Assembly (NCBI GenBank): GCA_027257055.1
Contig: JAPVLO010000007.1
Span: forward strand, 8,742,001-8,806,000
Source of the DNA: Cephalopachus bancanus
Taxonomy: Eukaryota; Chordata; Mammalia; Primates; Tarsiidae
Direction: 5' to 3'
Length of the DNA stretch: 64,000 nucleotides
Positions 46,370 through 57,993 of the stretch are shown piece by piece. Position numbers and translations under genes: made by a program. The notes below the pieces were generated by a model that searched no databases, was not told the DNA's origin, and worked only from the letters and a program-made list of their open reading frames with translations. The number at the start of each line of letters is the position of its first letter. Position 1 is the stretch's first letter.

Positions 46370-46785
46370 CGCTCAAACATCACGCAAATGACTTGTACTC
46401 ACCAGGAATGACTGTGTGTTTTGTGATATTGCTTTTGTACATTTCCCAAATATACGGCACAATTCTTCCATTTGCTTGACTGTTCTCTAATACTACAACC
46501 TAATTAAACATGATTAGTTTCCAAATTGCGTTAAGCATGAGAACCCTGAATCTAATTAGAGGCCACCCTGAGCCTCAGAGAAGCCTGCAGACATGACACC
46601 ACTCCACCAGGCCTAATTGTCTGCTGGGTTTTAAACTTCGGTTTTCTTGGTGACGATGAGAGTAAAAAAAATATGTGCAACAACAACACAAAAAATTGTT
46701 TTTCAGTTGTAATTTGACGATGTTAACAAATAGCTTTGCATCTTAATGGAACACACTTCTGGTAGATATTCAGAAAGAACATGAC
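46370..46785. promoter_or_regulatory. Candidate enhancer-like conserved noncoding segment
   Basis: A 400-bp unique AT-rich island between GC-richer flanks. It has four homeodomain-type cores: TAATTA at 46501-46506, GATTAG at 46512-46517, TAATTA at 46553-46558 and TAATTG at 46614-46619. Other features include CGCAAATGACTTG near 46383 (octamer-like), AATTGCGTTAAGC near 46535, GTTAACAAATAGC near 46720, and CTTTGCATCTTAATGG near 46734. No named repeat or open frame is seen. The regulatory role is inference from motif density. Confidence 0.35.
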
Positions 46786-48254
46786 GCTGGAGAAGGGAAG
46801 TGGCCCTCATGGCTTTCCCACTGTCGTTTGAAGCGACTTCATAACGTTTAGCATGTGAACATGAGGCAGCCACAACATTTGCACAGAGAGCGAATCAAAC
46901 TCCCTGTGGCCAGGCCCTCCCAGGGATGCATTCACAACAATGTCTTCTTTTTGCTTCTGAAACAGGAATGGGGGCTTGAGGGGAGGAGGCCCAGAAAACC
47001 CTGACCCCTTGTACACCCCCAATTTGTTCAAGGAGGTGAGCACTGAGTGTCCAGCTGAGAAAAAAAGACTGGACTGGAGTCAAGCTCACAGTGAAACCCA
47101 CACCCAAGAAAGGATATCATCTGTGTCGGGGCTAAGAAGGGGAAAAGTTCCGCGACTGTCCTGGGAAGAAAAAGGAAGGGGTAGAGCTGGGGGTCAGTCT
47201 GTGCTTCTCCTGCCTGAAGTTGCATGAGATGTGCTTTATTTTCTCATTTGCCTGTTCCGCTAGGCTTCCCTGGAACCTCCCTCCTGCTGGCCCTTCTGCC
47301 CCCAGCTGATGCTGCCTTCCAGCCCTGAGGCTGCCACACCCACCTGGCTCAGAGGAAGAGGCTCTAGGAGTTGGCAGAGCTGGGCAGGGACCCCCAACCC
47401 TTGACCCTGACCCATCCTTCTGCCAGCTGGGCATGGGCTGTGCAGACTCAGTGGTTCTTGGGACATGGTCATTGTAATGCGAGACGGAGCCCAAGAGCTT
47501 TAGGAAAAAACAGGCTGGGGTGAGAAGCCACCTCGGGGCCAGAAGCTGCCAGAGTCATCTGAGATGCATAGCCTGGCCCAGGCTGCTGTGCCTGCCCGAG
47601 TCGAGCACCAAGGCCTTTCTCCCAGTGATAGAAGCTCAGCGCTCAAGCCACTCAGGGTCTAAACCCAAGACCGGGGTTTTGGAGGCATTTGGGGACAAAA
47701 CCTCGGCCTGGACGCTCGTCTAGATGATGACATCAATGACCATGCCGGTGGCTCCTCTGGCGGGTGGGGGGTCCCCATGCGGACAGGCTCTGGGAGGACG
47801 AGGGGACAGACGCTGTGTGGTGGTGACTCAGCTACGAAGCTGGGCACGTCTTGAGGTTCGTGACTGTTCTATCACCCACTGTGATGAGATAAGCACAGAC
47901 ACTGGAGTGCTTTTAAAGCATCACAGGAATTTGACAGCACCAGGATGTCCAAGTGTGTGGTCAGAGCTCAGCCCAGGTTGGACGATATGTGGCAAGTCGT
48001 GTGTGGCTGAGTTGCTGGGGGACCACCAATGGGTAGGACCAAAACCCAGCCCTTCACCATAGACAGTTTGGAAAGCTGAAGCTTGATGACCTGCCCATGT
48101 GCCCATTCACGGCCTTCCATTGAAAGCACCTAGAAATGATGGGGTCACTTGACAGGGGTGTGGGGAGGCCACTTTCTATTGGTCAGGCTGGGAGTTCTGG
48201 AGTCACCATCTTGTGGACATTAGATCCACACAGGTAGGACTTGACATAGACTAG
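46786..48254. other. Unassigned sequence
   Basis: No gene or named repeat recognised. Frames up to 120 codons on the minus strand have no domain. Confidence 0.5.
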
Positions 48255-48405
48255 CAGTTATGTGTGCGAGCCCTGGGGCCAGGAGGCTGGGGCTCGAATT
48301 CTGCCTAGTATACTTCTTATCCCTATCACATTGACAAGTTGCTTATCCTCTCTGTGCCTCAGTCTCCTGATCTGTGAGATGGGCCTTGGTGCATGTGCGT
48401 GGCCA
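48255..48405 (+). repeat. MIR SINE
   Basis: GCCAGGAGGCTGGGGCTCGAATTCTGCC and ACATTGACAAGTTGCTTATCCTCTCTGTGCCTCAGTCTCCTGATCTGTGAGATGGG match the MIR 5' and core regions. Confidence 0.88.
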
Positions 48406-48439
48406 GAGCAGCAGAGAGAACTGCCTCGGCACAGGAGAC

Positions 48440-48740
48440 CCTGTGTGGCCAGGTCCTTGCCCAAGTCTTCCCTTCATGCGGCATGTGTGGACCCAGGTCT
48501 CCGTGTCTGTCTCCTCACACACACCACCTCCCACCATGGCCTTCCCTGTCCCTTCCCACCACTGGTCACTCCTCACATTATATTTTTGTTTTTCTGCACA
48601 GCCTGTGACTCTCCCCATCAAACACGAACTCCAGGAGGAAAGACGTCACCCGCCCTGCGGGGGCTGCAGCCTGATGTCCAGGCCTGGCTCGAGGCCCCAG
48701 CAGGAGCCAGGAAATATGCCTGTATGAATGAATGATACGT
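48440..48740 (+). repeat. L2 3' end
   Basis: Pyrimidine-rich sequence passing to GTGACTCTCCCCATCAAACACGAACTCCAGGAGG, then a GGAAATATGCCTGTATGAATGAATGA end. This is the L2 tail pattern. Confidence 0.55.
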
Positions 48741-48862
48741 CTGTGTGAATGAATGAAAGACCCTCTCATGTCCCTGATCTCGCACCTGGTGCCAAATGAA
48801 TGATACGTCTGTGTGAATGAACGAAAGACCCTCTGATGTCCCTGATCTCACACCGGGTGCCG
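48727..48862 (+). repeat. 68-bp tandem duplication
   Basis: Unit 1 is 48727-48794 and unit 2 is 48795-48862. Both start AATGAATGATACGTCTGTGTG and end GGTGCC plus one base. They differ at about five positions (for example AATGAAAG/AACGAAAG, CTCTCATG/CTCTGATG, CTCGCACC/CTCACACC). The duplication begins at the end of the L2 piece. Confidence 0.95.
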
Positions 48863-48949
48863 ACTCCTGCATGGGGCCTCTGAGCACATCATACCTGGAC
48901 CCAGCCCAGAGGAGCACCCAGGGGTCTTGGGTGCAGACACTGCCTCTGG

Positions 48950-49290
48950 GAGACATCCGCGAGCGCAACTCCAACAGAGCGCGGGCTGGGAGCACCCCCC
49001 ACACCGCCACCCGCAGCCCTCCCAGCACCCCTCCTGGGCAGGCCAGTTACCGGCAAGTCTGTACATGCTGGCAGGACAGCGCCCACTCTGGGTCCTTCCT
49101 GTTGAATGCTGTTTTTCAGACTTTCCACAAGCCCTGTTCCCCGGGGAGGGGCCGCCAGCTCCTCTGCCTGCCGTGAGGGGGGGCGCGGCTGGCAGAGGTG
49201 CCGGCTGTGCACAGGCAGTTGGGTGGTTGTTGCCTTGGGAGACGGTATGGGCTGTCGCCTCTGAGAGTTTCCAAACGCTTGGCTGGAAGC
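48950..49290. other. CpG-enriched patch
   Basis: About 19 CpG dinucleotides in roughly 350 bases, counted by eye, in sequence near 65% G+C. That gives an observed/expected ratio around 0.5, just short of usual CpG-island limits. Overlapping long frames on both strands (up to 180 codons) follow from the GC content. No TATA box, exon or transcript evidence is visible. Confidence 0.35.
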
Positions 49291-49824
49291 GAGGAGACAG
49301 GAGCCATGTTGGCACATGGAGGGAGGGAGGTGCCGGCCAGGTTTCCTCCTGGGATTCTGGCACCACGAAAGCCAACCTCCCTTGGATCACGATCCCTATG
49401 GGGTAGCCTCGTGGGCCTAGGCACCCCTGGGAGGCTCAGGATCCTCCTGCCAGCTGGGATCATGAGGTCTCACCTGACCAGGGGTCCCAAGGGAGGTGTG
49501 ACAAGCTCCACAGGGCCTGTGGTTGACACGCCTCAAACCGCCAGCAGGGGCATGTCCGAGTTTCAGGACACGCCCCTGACAGGTCACTTTCTCTATTGAA
49601 AGCCTGTCCTCTGACCACATCTCTTACCACCCTCCTCGGTCACTGCCCTTATGGCTCCCAGGGCCAGGGAGGGCTTCCAACCATGTGCCCCAGGGCAGGA
49701 TTCGAAAGGGCCATGGCTGTGGCGAAGCTGGTCCACCCTATGCAGAGTCTGGCGCTCATGGTGCCAGAGAGGTCCCAGGGGAGAAAGGAAACATGGGGTC
49801 AGAAACACAAAGGCCAACACAAAG
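49291..49824. other. Unassigned sequence
   Basis: Nothing recognised. Confidence 0.5.
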
Positions 49825-50105
49825 GCAAGGGACTCATCTGCTGTGTGTCTTTGAGCAAGTCACTTGGCCTTTCTGGCCCTCAGTTTTCTCAGCCATAAAG
49901 TGGACCTAAGAATCATGCACCTTGGCCCCTGCCTTTGTTCCTTTCCAGGTGTGTGACCTTCAGGTCGTCTCTCCGAAGCCCTGTGTGCATCCCTGGTGTC
50001 TACCATGGGAGAAGCATTGTGCCTGTTCCTGGGCTTGTTCCTGAACCACCCTGTCTGCAACTTCCTGGCACTTAGTAAGTTCTCAATAAATACCCACTTC
50101 ATCAC
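49825..50105 (+). repeat. MIR SINE pieces
   Basis: GCTGTGTGTCTTTGAGCAAGTCACTTGGCCTTTCTGGCCCTCAGTTTTCTCAGCCATAAAGTGG at 49839-49902 is a clear MIR core. CCTGGCACTTAGTAAGTTCTCAATAAATACCC at 50065-50096 is a MIR/L2-type tail further on. Confidence 0.8.
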
Positions 50106-50216
50106 GAGAGATGGAGTTGGCTCAGACCAACGCATAGTAAGAGAAGAAGGGTCCTGCAGAAAAAAACCTGGGCGGGGAGGAGGATGTAAAAGACGTCTTT
50201 AAAAGGTTGAGGATGG

Positions 50217-50255
50217 GAGAGAGAGAGACAAAGAGACAGAGAAACAGAATCAGAA

Positions 50256-50299
<44 letters not shown>

Positions 50300-50307
50300 A
50301 CAGAGAC

Positions 50308-50338
<31 letters not shown>

Positions 50339-50735
50339 AAGACACATACAGAGAGAAAGAAACAGAGACAGAGATACACAGAAAGAGAGAGAGAGAGAGA
50401 CAGAAAGAGACACAACATACAGAGAAAGAAAGAGACACACAGGGAGAAACAGAGAGAGAAACAGAGACAGAGAGAGAGAAACAGAGAGAGACAGAGAGAG
50501 AGAGACACATACAAAGACAGAGAAATAGAGACGTAGACACAGAGAAAGAGTGACAGAGACAGAGAGATACAGACAGAGGGAGAGAGACAGAGACACACAC
50601 AGAGAGAGACAGAGACAAAGAAAGAGGCAGAGAGAGACACACACACACACAGAGACAGAGAAAGACACATACAGAGAAAGAGAGAGACAGAGACAGAGAT
50701 ACAAAGAACCGAGAAAAAGGAAGAAAGAAAAGATG
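50217..50735 (+). repeat. Composite (CA)n/(GA)n simple-sequence region
   Basis: About 520 bases of imperfect CAGAGA, GAGA and CACA units. A pure CA run lies at 50259-50296 and GA runs at about 50309-50331. Minus-strand frames up to 271 codons through it are Ser/Leu/Cys/Val low-complexity translations and should not be annotated as proteins. Confidence 0.97.
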
Positions 50736-51396
50736 AGCTCCCAGTGGGACTGGGTGGATGGCAGCCAGTCCCTGCATTTGGGCATCTAGTGTCTGGCACC
50801 ACCGGCCTGGAGTCTGGGACCCCCTGCTCCGACTGTGCAGTAAGTGGAGCCATCTGTCTCCTGGAAGCACACAGGAAGCCGGGAGGGGGCTGCATGGCTG
50901 GGGATGTGCCTTTGGCACGTCCCTCTCTCTGCCACACTTTGGGGGGGTCGGGAAGAGAGCCTCATCTGGAAAATAGTAACCACACAACCGCAGATAACCA
51001 GACGGCCCACAGAGGGTGTCAGGCAAGTCCTGGGCAGGAGAGTGGCCGGGCAGGATCCAACTGAAGCCTCGACAGCAAGAAAACAGGTCTCTCTAAGAGT
51101 ATAACCAAAACAAAACCAGGTGGGCTTAGTCCTTTCCTAAGTCCTGTAGGCAAAAACCCCTCCAGAAATAATATACGCACAGCCCCTTCCTGTAAATACA
51201 CAGGGGACAAGAGGGGATGATGCCCAGGGATGGGGAGACCCAGATGTTAGTCCCACAGTCTCTTGATAGCTGTATGGTCTCAGGCAGGTTACCTCCCCTC
51301 TCTGTGCCTCAGTGCAAAACCAACTGCCAAAAGGCTTCTCCAGGTCGTCCCATTCTCAGATTACAAAGCGAAGACTCCTTGTTATCGACTCTTTGC
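50736..51396. other. Unassigned sequence with a MIR trace
   Basis: TAGCTGTATGGTCTCAGGCAGGTTACCTCCCCTCTCTGTGCCTCAGTGC near 51266-51314 is a MIR core fragment. Nothing else recognised. Confidence 0.55.
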
Positions 51397-51397
51397 G

Positions 51398-51445
<48 letters not shown>

Positions 51446-51446
51446 G
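51397..51446 (+). repeat. (TC)n microsatellite
   Basis: About 24 TC units with one CG and one TTT interruption. Confidence 0.96.
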
Positions 51447-51899
51447 AAACTCTGAAAAGGAGATTGTGCCCAGGGAAGAGCACAAGACCAAGTTAAAGTC
51501 CCTGGGACTTTCAAAAGCCATGTTCAGATCCTGAGAAGGCCAGGAGACTGTCAGTGGTAAGGGAGAGAAACGACAAAAGAAGCTTTTATTGGTTCTTGGA
51601 ATGTAAAGTCGAGTTAGTTTCAGGTACAGTGGTCTCCAGAGGCTCACACGCATCACTGCCTTGCTTTCCCTCCCCACTCCCAGTTCTTTCTGTTGGATGG
51701 ATGCACACCTGGGGTGGCAGGCCAGCCCCCAGCACCTTGTCCAGCAAAGTGCCCTAATGGAAAGAAGCTACGTGTCCTGCTGGGTCCAGCAAAGCTCCCG
51801 ACTCACTCTGGTCTTGTCCATGTGGCCATCCCAAACCGATCGCTAAGGATTTATTTAGACCCAGCTCTGTCATGCACTTAGAGGAGAACATAGCTGCCT
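51447..51899. other. Unassigned sequence
   Basis: Nothing recognised. Confidence 0.5.
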
Positions 51900-52330
51900 C
51901 AGTTTCCCCAGCTGCTATTTTAAATTACTACACACTTAGGGGCTGAAGACAAGGCACATTTTTTTTTAATCTTATAGTCCTGGAAGCCAGTTCAGGAATC
52001 TGCAGTGGGACTCTAAGACCAAGACGTTAAAGGCTGTGCTCCTTCTGAAACCCTAGGGGAGAACCCATTCCTTTACCTCTCCTGCTTCTAGAGAGTCCAT
52101 GTTACGGGCCATGCAGTCCCCTCCAACGTGTTCAGAACCTGCAGTGACTGGTTTCCACTCACATCACATTGAGTCTCTCTGACACAGACCTCCAGACTTC
52201 CTCTCCTAAGGACCCTATGGCTGCAGAGAGGCCTCTCTGACAGCTCACGACCTCCCATCTCAAGGTCAGCTGATTCACAACCTTAATGCCATCAGCAGCC
52301 CCAGTCACCCTGGCCCTGGGACATCCTGTG
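51900..52330 (-). mobile_element. MLT1-type LTR, antisense, 3' two thirds
   Basis: Same family as 612-1072 and 42575-43325. It reads GCTATTTTAAATTACTACACACTTAGGGGCTGAAGACAAGGCACATT, CTTATAGTCCTGGAAGCCAG, GCTCCTTCTGAAACCCTAGGGGAGAACCC, and CTGCTTCTAGAGAGTCCATG on the plus strand. It decays toward the right. Confidence 0.7.
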
Positions 52331-52496
52331 GTCACAGGCTCTGGGGATCGGACTGTGGATGTCTTCAGGAAGCCACTTCTGCTGACCACTCCAGCTCTGC
52401 CGGTCCTTTTCCTCATCCTCTGTGAAGTGGGTCAAGGGCATGGCTCCTCAAAGACTTGTTCCAAGACTGGAAGTAAATGACAGGGGAGCACCTTCA

Positions 52497-52700
52497 GCTT
52501 CGCTCCCGGCATACTGCAAGCACTCCTCATACTGCAAGCGAGTCCTCAGCCTGGCTCCCGGCACACAGTAAGTGCTCGGCAAGCCCTCAGTTTGGCTCCC
52601 AGCATACAGTAAGTGCTCAGCGAGCCCTCAGCCTTGCTCCTGGCATATAGCAAGTGCTCAGTGAGCCCCCAGCCTACAGTAGGTGCTCAGTGAGCAGTGG
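52497..52700 (+). repeat. 41-bp tandem array derived from a MIR-like tail
   Basis: Three full 41-bp units at 52549-52589, 52590-52630 and 52631-52671, plus a partial unit at 52672-52700 and a rearranged first unit at 52497-52548. Each unit contains GCTCCCGGCA-CACAGTAAGTGCTC-like sequence ending AGCCCTCA. ACAGTAAGTGCTCA is the hallmark of a MIR/L2 tail, so the array seems to have grown from one. Confidence 0.93.
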
Positions 52701-54344
52701 AGTACCCACCCACCGTAGAAGTTAACTACAGGCTCACTCGACAAGCGTTTCCAAGACGCTGCGTCCTTGTGCTGGAAGAAAAGCAGCACATGCGTTGGGC
52801 AATGAATAACATAAAATAAAACAGCAGCACTCCTCTGGGCCTTCAAGCCTGGGATGCCAACATTCTTTGTGCTACTGACGCTACCGCAGCTTGGGCAGGC
52901 GGAGAGTGCGTGCTTCTAACAGACTCCACTGCATGCAAGGCCTCAGACAGGGGAGACGTCCACAGCCATCCCAGGGAGCCTTGGGCAGCTGTTACAAGGA
53001 CACTGGGAGTTACCGACACCTCACTCCCACAACCCCACCCCTCTCCCCACTAGTCATAAATTCCCTTTAGGGAAACAAGGAAATGAAGTATACAGCAGCT
53101 TGAGTGTTCAAAGGTGGTGGGCATACAGCAGCTGCTCAATAAATGCTCTTTGCGCTGCATAACAATGAGATGAGTAGAGGTCTAGTCGGGGGTGTGGCTG
53201 GGTCCCCTGCTCTGCTGTTGACTTTCTGTGTGCAACCAGCTTCGTGTGTGCACAGCCTGGGACACAGCCAGTGCTTGGGGCATGCCCAGAGAGATTCCAA
53301 GGGTGGGAAGTCTGGAGTCCTGGCCCTGGCTCTGCCACTGTCTGGCTCTGAGCCTCAGTTTCCCCACCTGCAAGCGAGAGAGTCGCTCGGTGCTGACCAC
53401 ACTGCACACTCTGTACATGGCAGCTGAAGGAAGCACACCCTGATCGGGAAGCTGTCTCTCACCCCAGCTGGCCTCCAGTCTGGGTCCCCTGGGGATGATT
53501 AGAGTCAGAAACCAATTCTGCCAACTCCGAGTGCCCCCGCAGCCCAAGATCATTTCACCAACGAGAAATCTGAGACACAGAAAGGGAAGGAACTGGTTAG
53601 ATGACACACAGCTTAGAAGAGATCACCTTCCAGACAGCGAGTAAGAGAGACATGAAGTGAGACAGAAATGCCTGCCCAGGCTCCGCCCCTGGCTCTACCC
53701 CCCGCCCCCCAGCTGCTCACCCACCCATCTACCATCCACCATTGCTATTGATCTGTAAGCAGCTCGATTGTCTGGGATAAGATGGCGCGCCAGCCAGCAT
53801 CTCTGGGGTCTATGGCGGCCCAGGCCTCCCGCTGGCGACAGGGCCTCTGTGATGTCTGCTCACACACACAAATAAATGGCACCCCCGATCTAGGGGGGAT
53901 GCAAAGGGCCGCCGCTGTATGGGCTGGAGCTTGGCGGTGATTCTGCGTCTGAACATTTCTCCATGTCTAGGCGAGAAGTAGTGCCTGCCTGCCCGAAATA
54001 TTAAAATTTCATGCCCCACTCTCAGGAGAGCCTTTGGTGTAAACACAAAAAGCGTCTGAGTTTTCCTCCTCTTTCTTCTTTCACGTTCCTTTTCACCACC
54101 CATTTCATGGGCAGCACAGCCGTGGAGGTGTTGTGGGTTAATTTCAAGGCCCTGGGCACTCCCGGCTGTCCCGGGGTTCTGAGGGTCTGGTACAAGTCCT
54201 GCCTTTGTCACTCGGCAGCAATTGGGGTCCTCAGGCCCCCCAGCTTCCGTTTCCTCATCTGAGTAGTGGGTATGACAAGCCTGACCTCCCTGGGCCATCG
54301 CAGGGCTGGCTAAAGCAATGAACAAACTCACCACTGTAGCGGGT
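52701..54344. other. Unassigned, with short MIR traces
   Basis: GCATACAGCAGCTGCTCAATAAATGCTC near 53124 is a MIR/L2 tail. GGCTCTGCCACTGTCTGGCTCTGAGCCTCAGTTTCCCCACCTGC at 53329-53372 is a MIR core. A 202-codon minus-strand frame (53810-54418) has no domain. A CpG-containing AT/GC junction lies at 53775-53830. Confidence 0.5.
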
Positions 54345-54750
54345 TGGAGGGTGTGAACCCACCTGAAGCCTGAGAATGTGATGCTGCTGGGAAACGGAGT
54401 CATTCTGGATGGCATCATGTTAAGATGAGGTCACACCGAGTCAGGGCGGCTCCTCATCCAATATGACCAGTATCCCTAGCAGGAGAGAGGAGGGCCATGT
54501 TGAGGAAAAAGCCATGTGAGGACTAAGGTGGCGACTGGAGTGGTGTGACAGCAAGTCAACACACTCCAAGGACTGCCGGCACCACCAGAGGCAGGAGGAG
54601 GCCGGAAAGGTCCCTCCGCCAGGGCTTCCAGGTCAGCCTTCCCGACACTCTGACTTCAGACTCCTGGCCTCCAGAATGGTGAGAAAGTACATTGATGTGG
54701 TTAAGCCCCACAGCTCGTGGTATTTTGTTGCATAAAAATAGTGATGACTT
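54345..54750 (+). mobile_element. MLT1-type LTR
   Basis: GATGAGGTCACACCGAGTCAGGGCGGCTCCTCATCCAATATGACC near 54424-54469, GGACTGCCGGCACCACCAGAGGCAGGAGGAGGCCGGAAAGG near 54571, ACTTCAGACTCCTGGCCTCCAGAATGGTGAGAAAG near 54653, and GCCCCACAGCTCGTGGTATTTTGTTGC near 54705 follow the MLT1 order. The next Alu is inserted at its 3' end. Confidence 0.8.
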
Positions 54751-55026
54751 AGCCAGGCTCGGTGGCTCAGCCTGTAATCCCGCGCCTTTGGGAGGCTGAG
54801 GTGAGTGGATTGCCTGAGCCCGCGGGTCCGAGACCCGCCTGGGCAGCAAGACCTCATCTCTACAATAAATAAAAAAAATCAGCCGGGCGTGGTAGCACAT
54901 GCCTGTAATTCCGGCTACTTGGAAGGCTGAGGCGGAAGGATCGCCGGAGCCCAGCAGGTCGAGGCTGCGGTGGCCAAGAACGGCACTGCACTCCAGTCTG
55001 GGCAACAGAGTGAGACTCCAAAAAAA
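54751..55026 (+). mobile_element. Alu with private variants (group member 2)
   Basis: Full dimer carrying GGCTCAGCCTGTAATCCCGCGCC, GTGAGTGGATTGCCTGAGCCCGCGGGT, CTACAATAAATAAAAA, ACTTGGAAGGCTGAGGCGG and CGGAGCCCAGCAGGTCGAGGCTGCGG. It has exact 17-bp flanking duplications, AAAAATAGTGATGACTT at 54734-54750 and 55027-55043. Many CpGs remain, so it is relatively young compared with the J-like copies. Confidence 0.97.
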
Positions 55027-55043
55027 AAAAATAGTGATGACTT

Positions 55044-55430
55044 GTTGGACAGTGGGCACATACTTACTGAGAGGGAGACATGGCCATGAGCTCAATTTAC
55101 AGATAGGGAAACTGAGGCTCCAGACATCCAGTGACTTGCCCAACTGCACACTCAGGAAGGCAATGAGATGGGAAGAAAGAAGAAAAGCCCAGAGGGGTGG
55201 ACAGGCCTTGAAGAACCTGACAGGCAGAAGGGCTTGTAGGAAGAGCGACCGTGGCGTATGTGTGGTTTAGAAAGCTCCTTCTTTCAGAGAGGCGCCCTTC
55301 CTGCCAGTCTCTGTCTTCTTTACAGGGAGAGGGGAATACCCTGGCTCCTCTGTCGGCCATTGAGGCCTAGAGTTGGAGACAAAGTCATTTCTGATCCAGT
55401 ATGACAGGCTTCCTTAAAGATGGAGCCTCC
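55044..55430. other. MIR trace and unassigned sequence
   Basis: CAATTTACAGATAGGGAAACTGAGGCTCCAGACATCCAGTGACTTGCCC (55094-55142) is an antisense MIR core. The rest is unassigned. Confidence 0.6.
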
Positions 55431-55720
55431 TGCCGGGCTCGGTGGCTCAGCCTGTAATCCCGCGCCTTGGGGAGGCTGAGGTGAGTGGATTGCCTGAGTC
55501 CGCAGGTTCAAGACCCACCTGGGCAACTTGGTGAGACCTCATCTCTACAATAAATCAAAAATGAGCCAGGCATGGTAGCACGTGCCTGTAGTTCCAGCTC
55601 CTTGGAAGGCTGAGGCGGAAGGATTGCCGGAGCCCAGCAGGTCAAGGCTGCGGTGGCCAGGAGCGGCCACTGCACTCCAGTCTGGGTGACAGAGTAAGAC
55701 TCCAACTTGGAAAAAAAAAA
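55431..55720 (+). mobile_element. Alu with private variants (group member 3)
   Basis: Full dimer with the same private blocks as the Alu at 54751 and a 13-A tail. The flanking duplication AAAGATGGAGCCTCC is exact at 55416-55430 and 55721-55735. It differs from the 54751 copy at roughly 9% of sites, mostly C-to-T type changes at CpGs. Confidence 0.97.
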
Positions 55721-55735
55721 AAAGATGGAGCCTCC

Positions 55736-56555
55736 ATTTCCTCATCTGAGAAATGAGTGTGCATTTCCACAGACTCCTCAGAGGCTCCCAGCCCTGAAGG
55801 CCGCGGCAATGGGTAGGAAGGGCACTAGGGGGACCTGAGCAGGCGATCATAGGGAGCCCAGGGAAACCTCCGCACCACCAGCTGCTTCTGCAGAAGACCC
55901 ACCAGTCAGGGCTGCTGCCGCTGGGCCTAGAGCTGCCCCCAGGGGCCACATCTGCAGAGAGTGGGTGACTGTTCACCCCTAGACCTGCTCTGAACAGGAT
56001 GGCCCGGCCCTCCCCACTGGCAGGAGGCCACAGGAGGAGCACTGGGGACACACGGCCTGAGGCCTCCAGCACTGAACTGAACATTCCAGACCCTCTATGG
56101 CTCCGTATTCCAATCCCTGGTAAGTGTCCCCTACCTGGAGATGTGACTGTATTCCTCTGCACTATTATTGACTTGAAACTTTTGTTCTAGTCATCCCCCT
56201 CCTCCCGTTTAAGTTAATATAAGAAGTTTCCTTTAAAGAAAACTTTGTTGAGCAGGGCCCCAGGCTAGCGGCGTATTTTGTATTTTACCCAAGTTCACCT
56301 TTTACAACAAATGGTAATAATGATCATAGGAACAGTTGGCTCATAGGAACAATTGGCTCACCACCCAAAATCCCCCCACCCCCATCCCCACGTCCTACAA
56401 CTGCGGAAACTGAGGCCAGGGAGGCTGGGCATTTCTCTGCATCACGAAACCAGCCGATAGTAGTTCTCAGGGCCCCTGGCCTCACCCCTGCCTCCTTCCC
56501 GCCTCACCTTTTCTCCCAAGGTGAGCAAGACTGGGAGCAGTCCCTCTGCTGTTGC
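55736..56555. other. Unassigned sequence with a 17-bp tandem duplication
   Basis: TCATAGGAACAGTTGGC (56324-56340) is followed at once by TCATAGGAACAATTGGC (56341-56357). A short MIR core trace is possible at 55725-55765. Otherwise nothing recognised. Confidence 0.6.
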
Positions 56556-56850
56556 CGCTGCATGTGCTTATCAACGTGCCTTCTGACAACTGAATGAGTC
56601 TGAGAGCTCCGCAAGAACAGGGGCTAGCCTGTCTGTCCCCAGCTGCCTACCAGGGAACACTGCCTAGAATGCTGCCTGATGCATAGTGAGTGCTTTATCA
56701 AAGGTCCTTTATCCAACCACATGAAACATAAGTTGTATGTCAGTAGGGCTGCTCTGTCTCCTTGGCTCCTGTCCCCACAGTGCCCAGACCCTGCCTAGCA
56801 CACTGTCACTGTCTAGGAGACACTCACTGAGCAACTCAGTGGTCCAAGTG
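56556..56850 (+). repeat. L2 3' tails
   Basis: GAGAGCTCCGCAAGAACAGGGGCTAGCCTGTCTGTCCCCAGCTGCC and GCCTGATGCATAGTGAGTGC at 56602-56693 form an L2 3' end. A second similar tail (CCCACAGTGCCCAGACCCTGCCTAGCACACTG) follows at 56774-56805. Confidence 0.7.

Positions 56851-57993
<1,143 letters not shown>

Noticed and set aside
50122..50937. 271-codon minus-strand frame and its overlapping companions
   Set aside because: Almost all of it is translation of the CA/GA simple repeat (Ser-Leu and Cys-Val runs).
54556..55149. 197-codon minus-strand frame
   Set aside because: It crosses an Alu and an MLT1-type LTR.
55545..56162. 205-codon minus-strand frame
   Set aside because: Its last third is antisense Alu sequence and the rest shows no domain; Alu-derived frames of this size are common.
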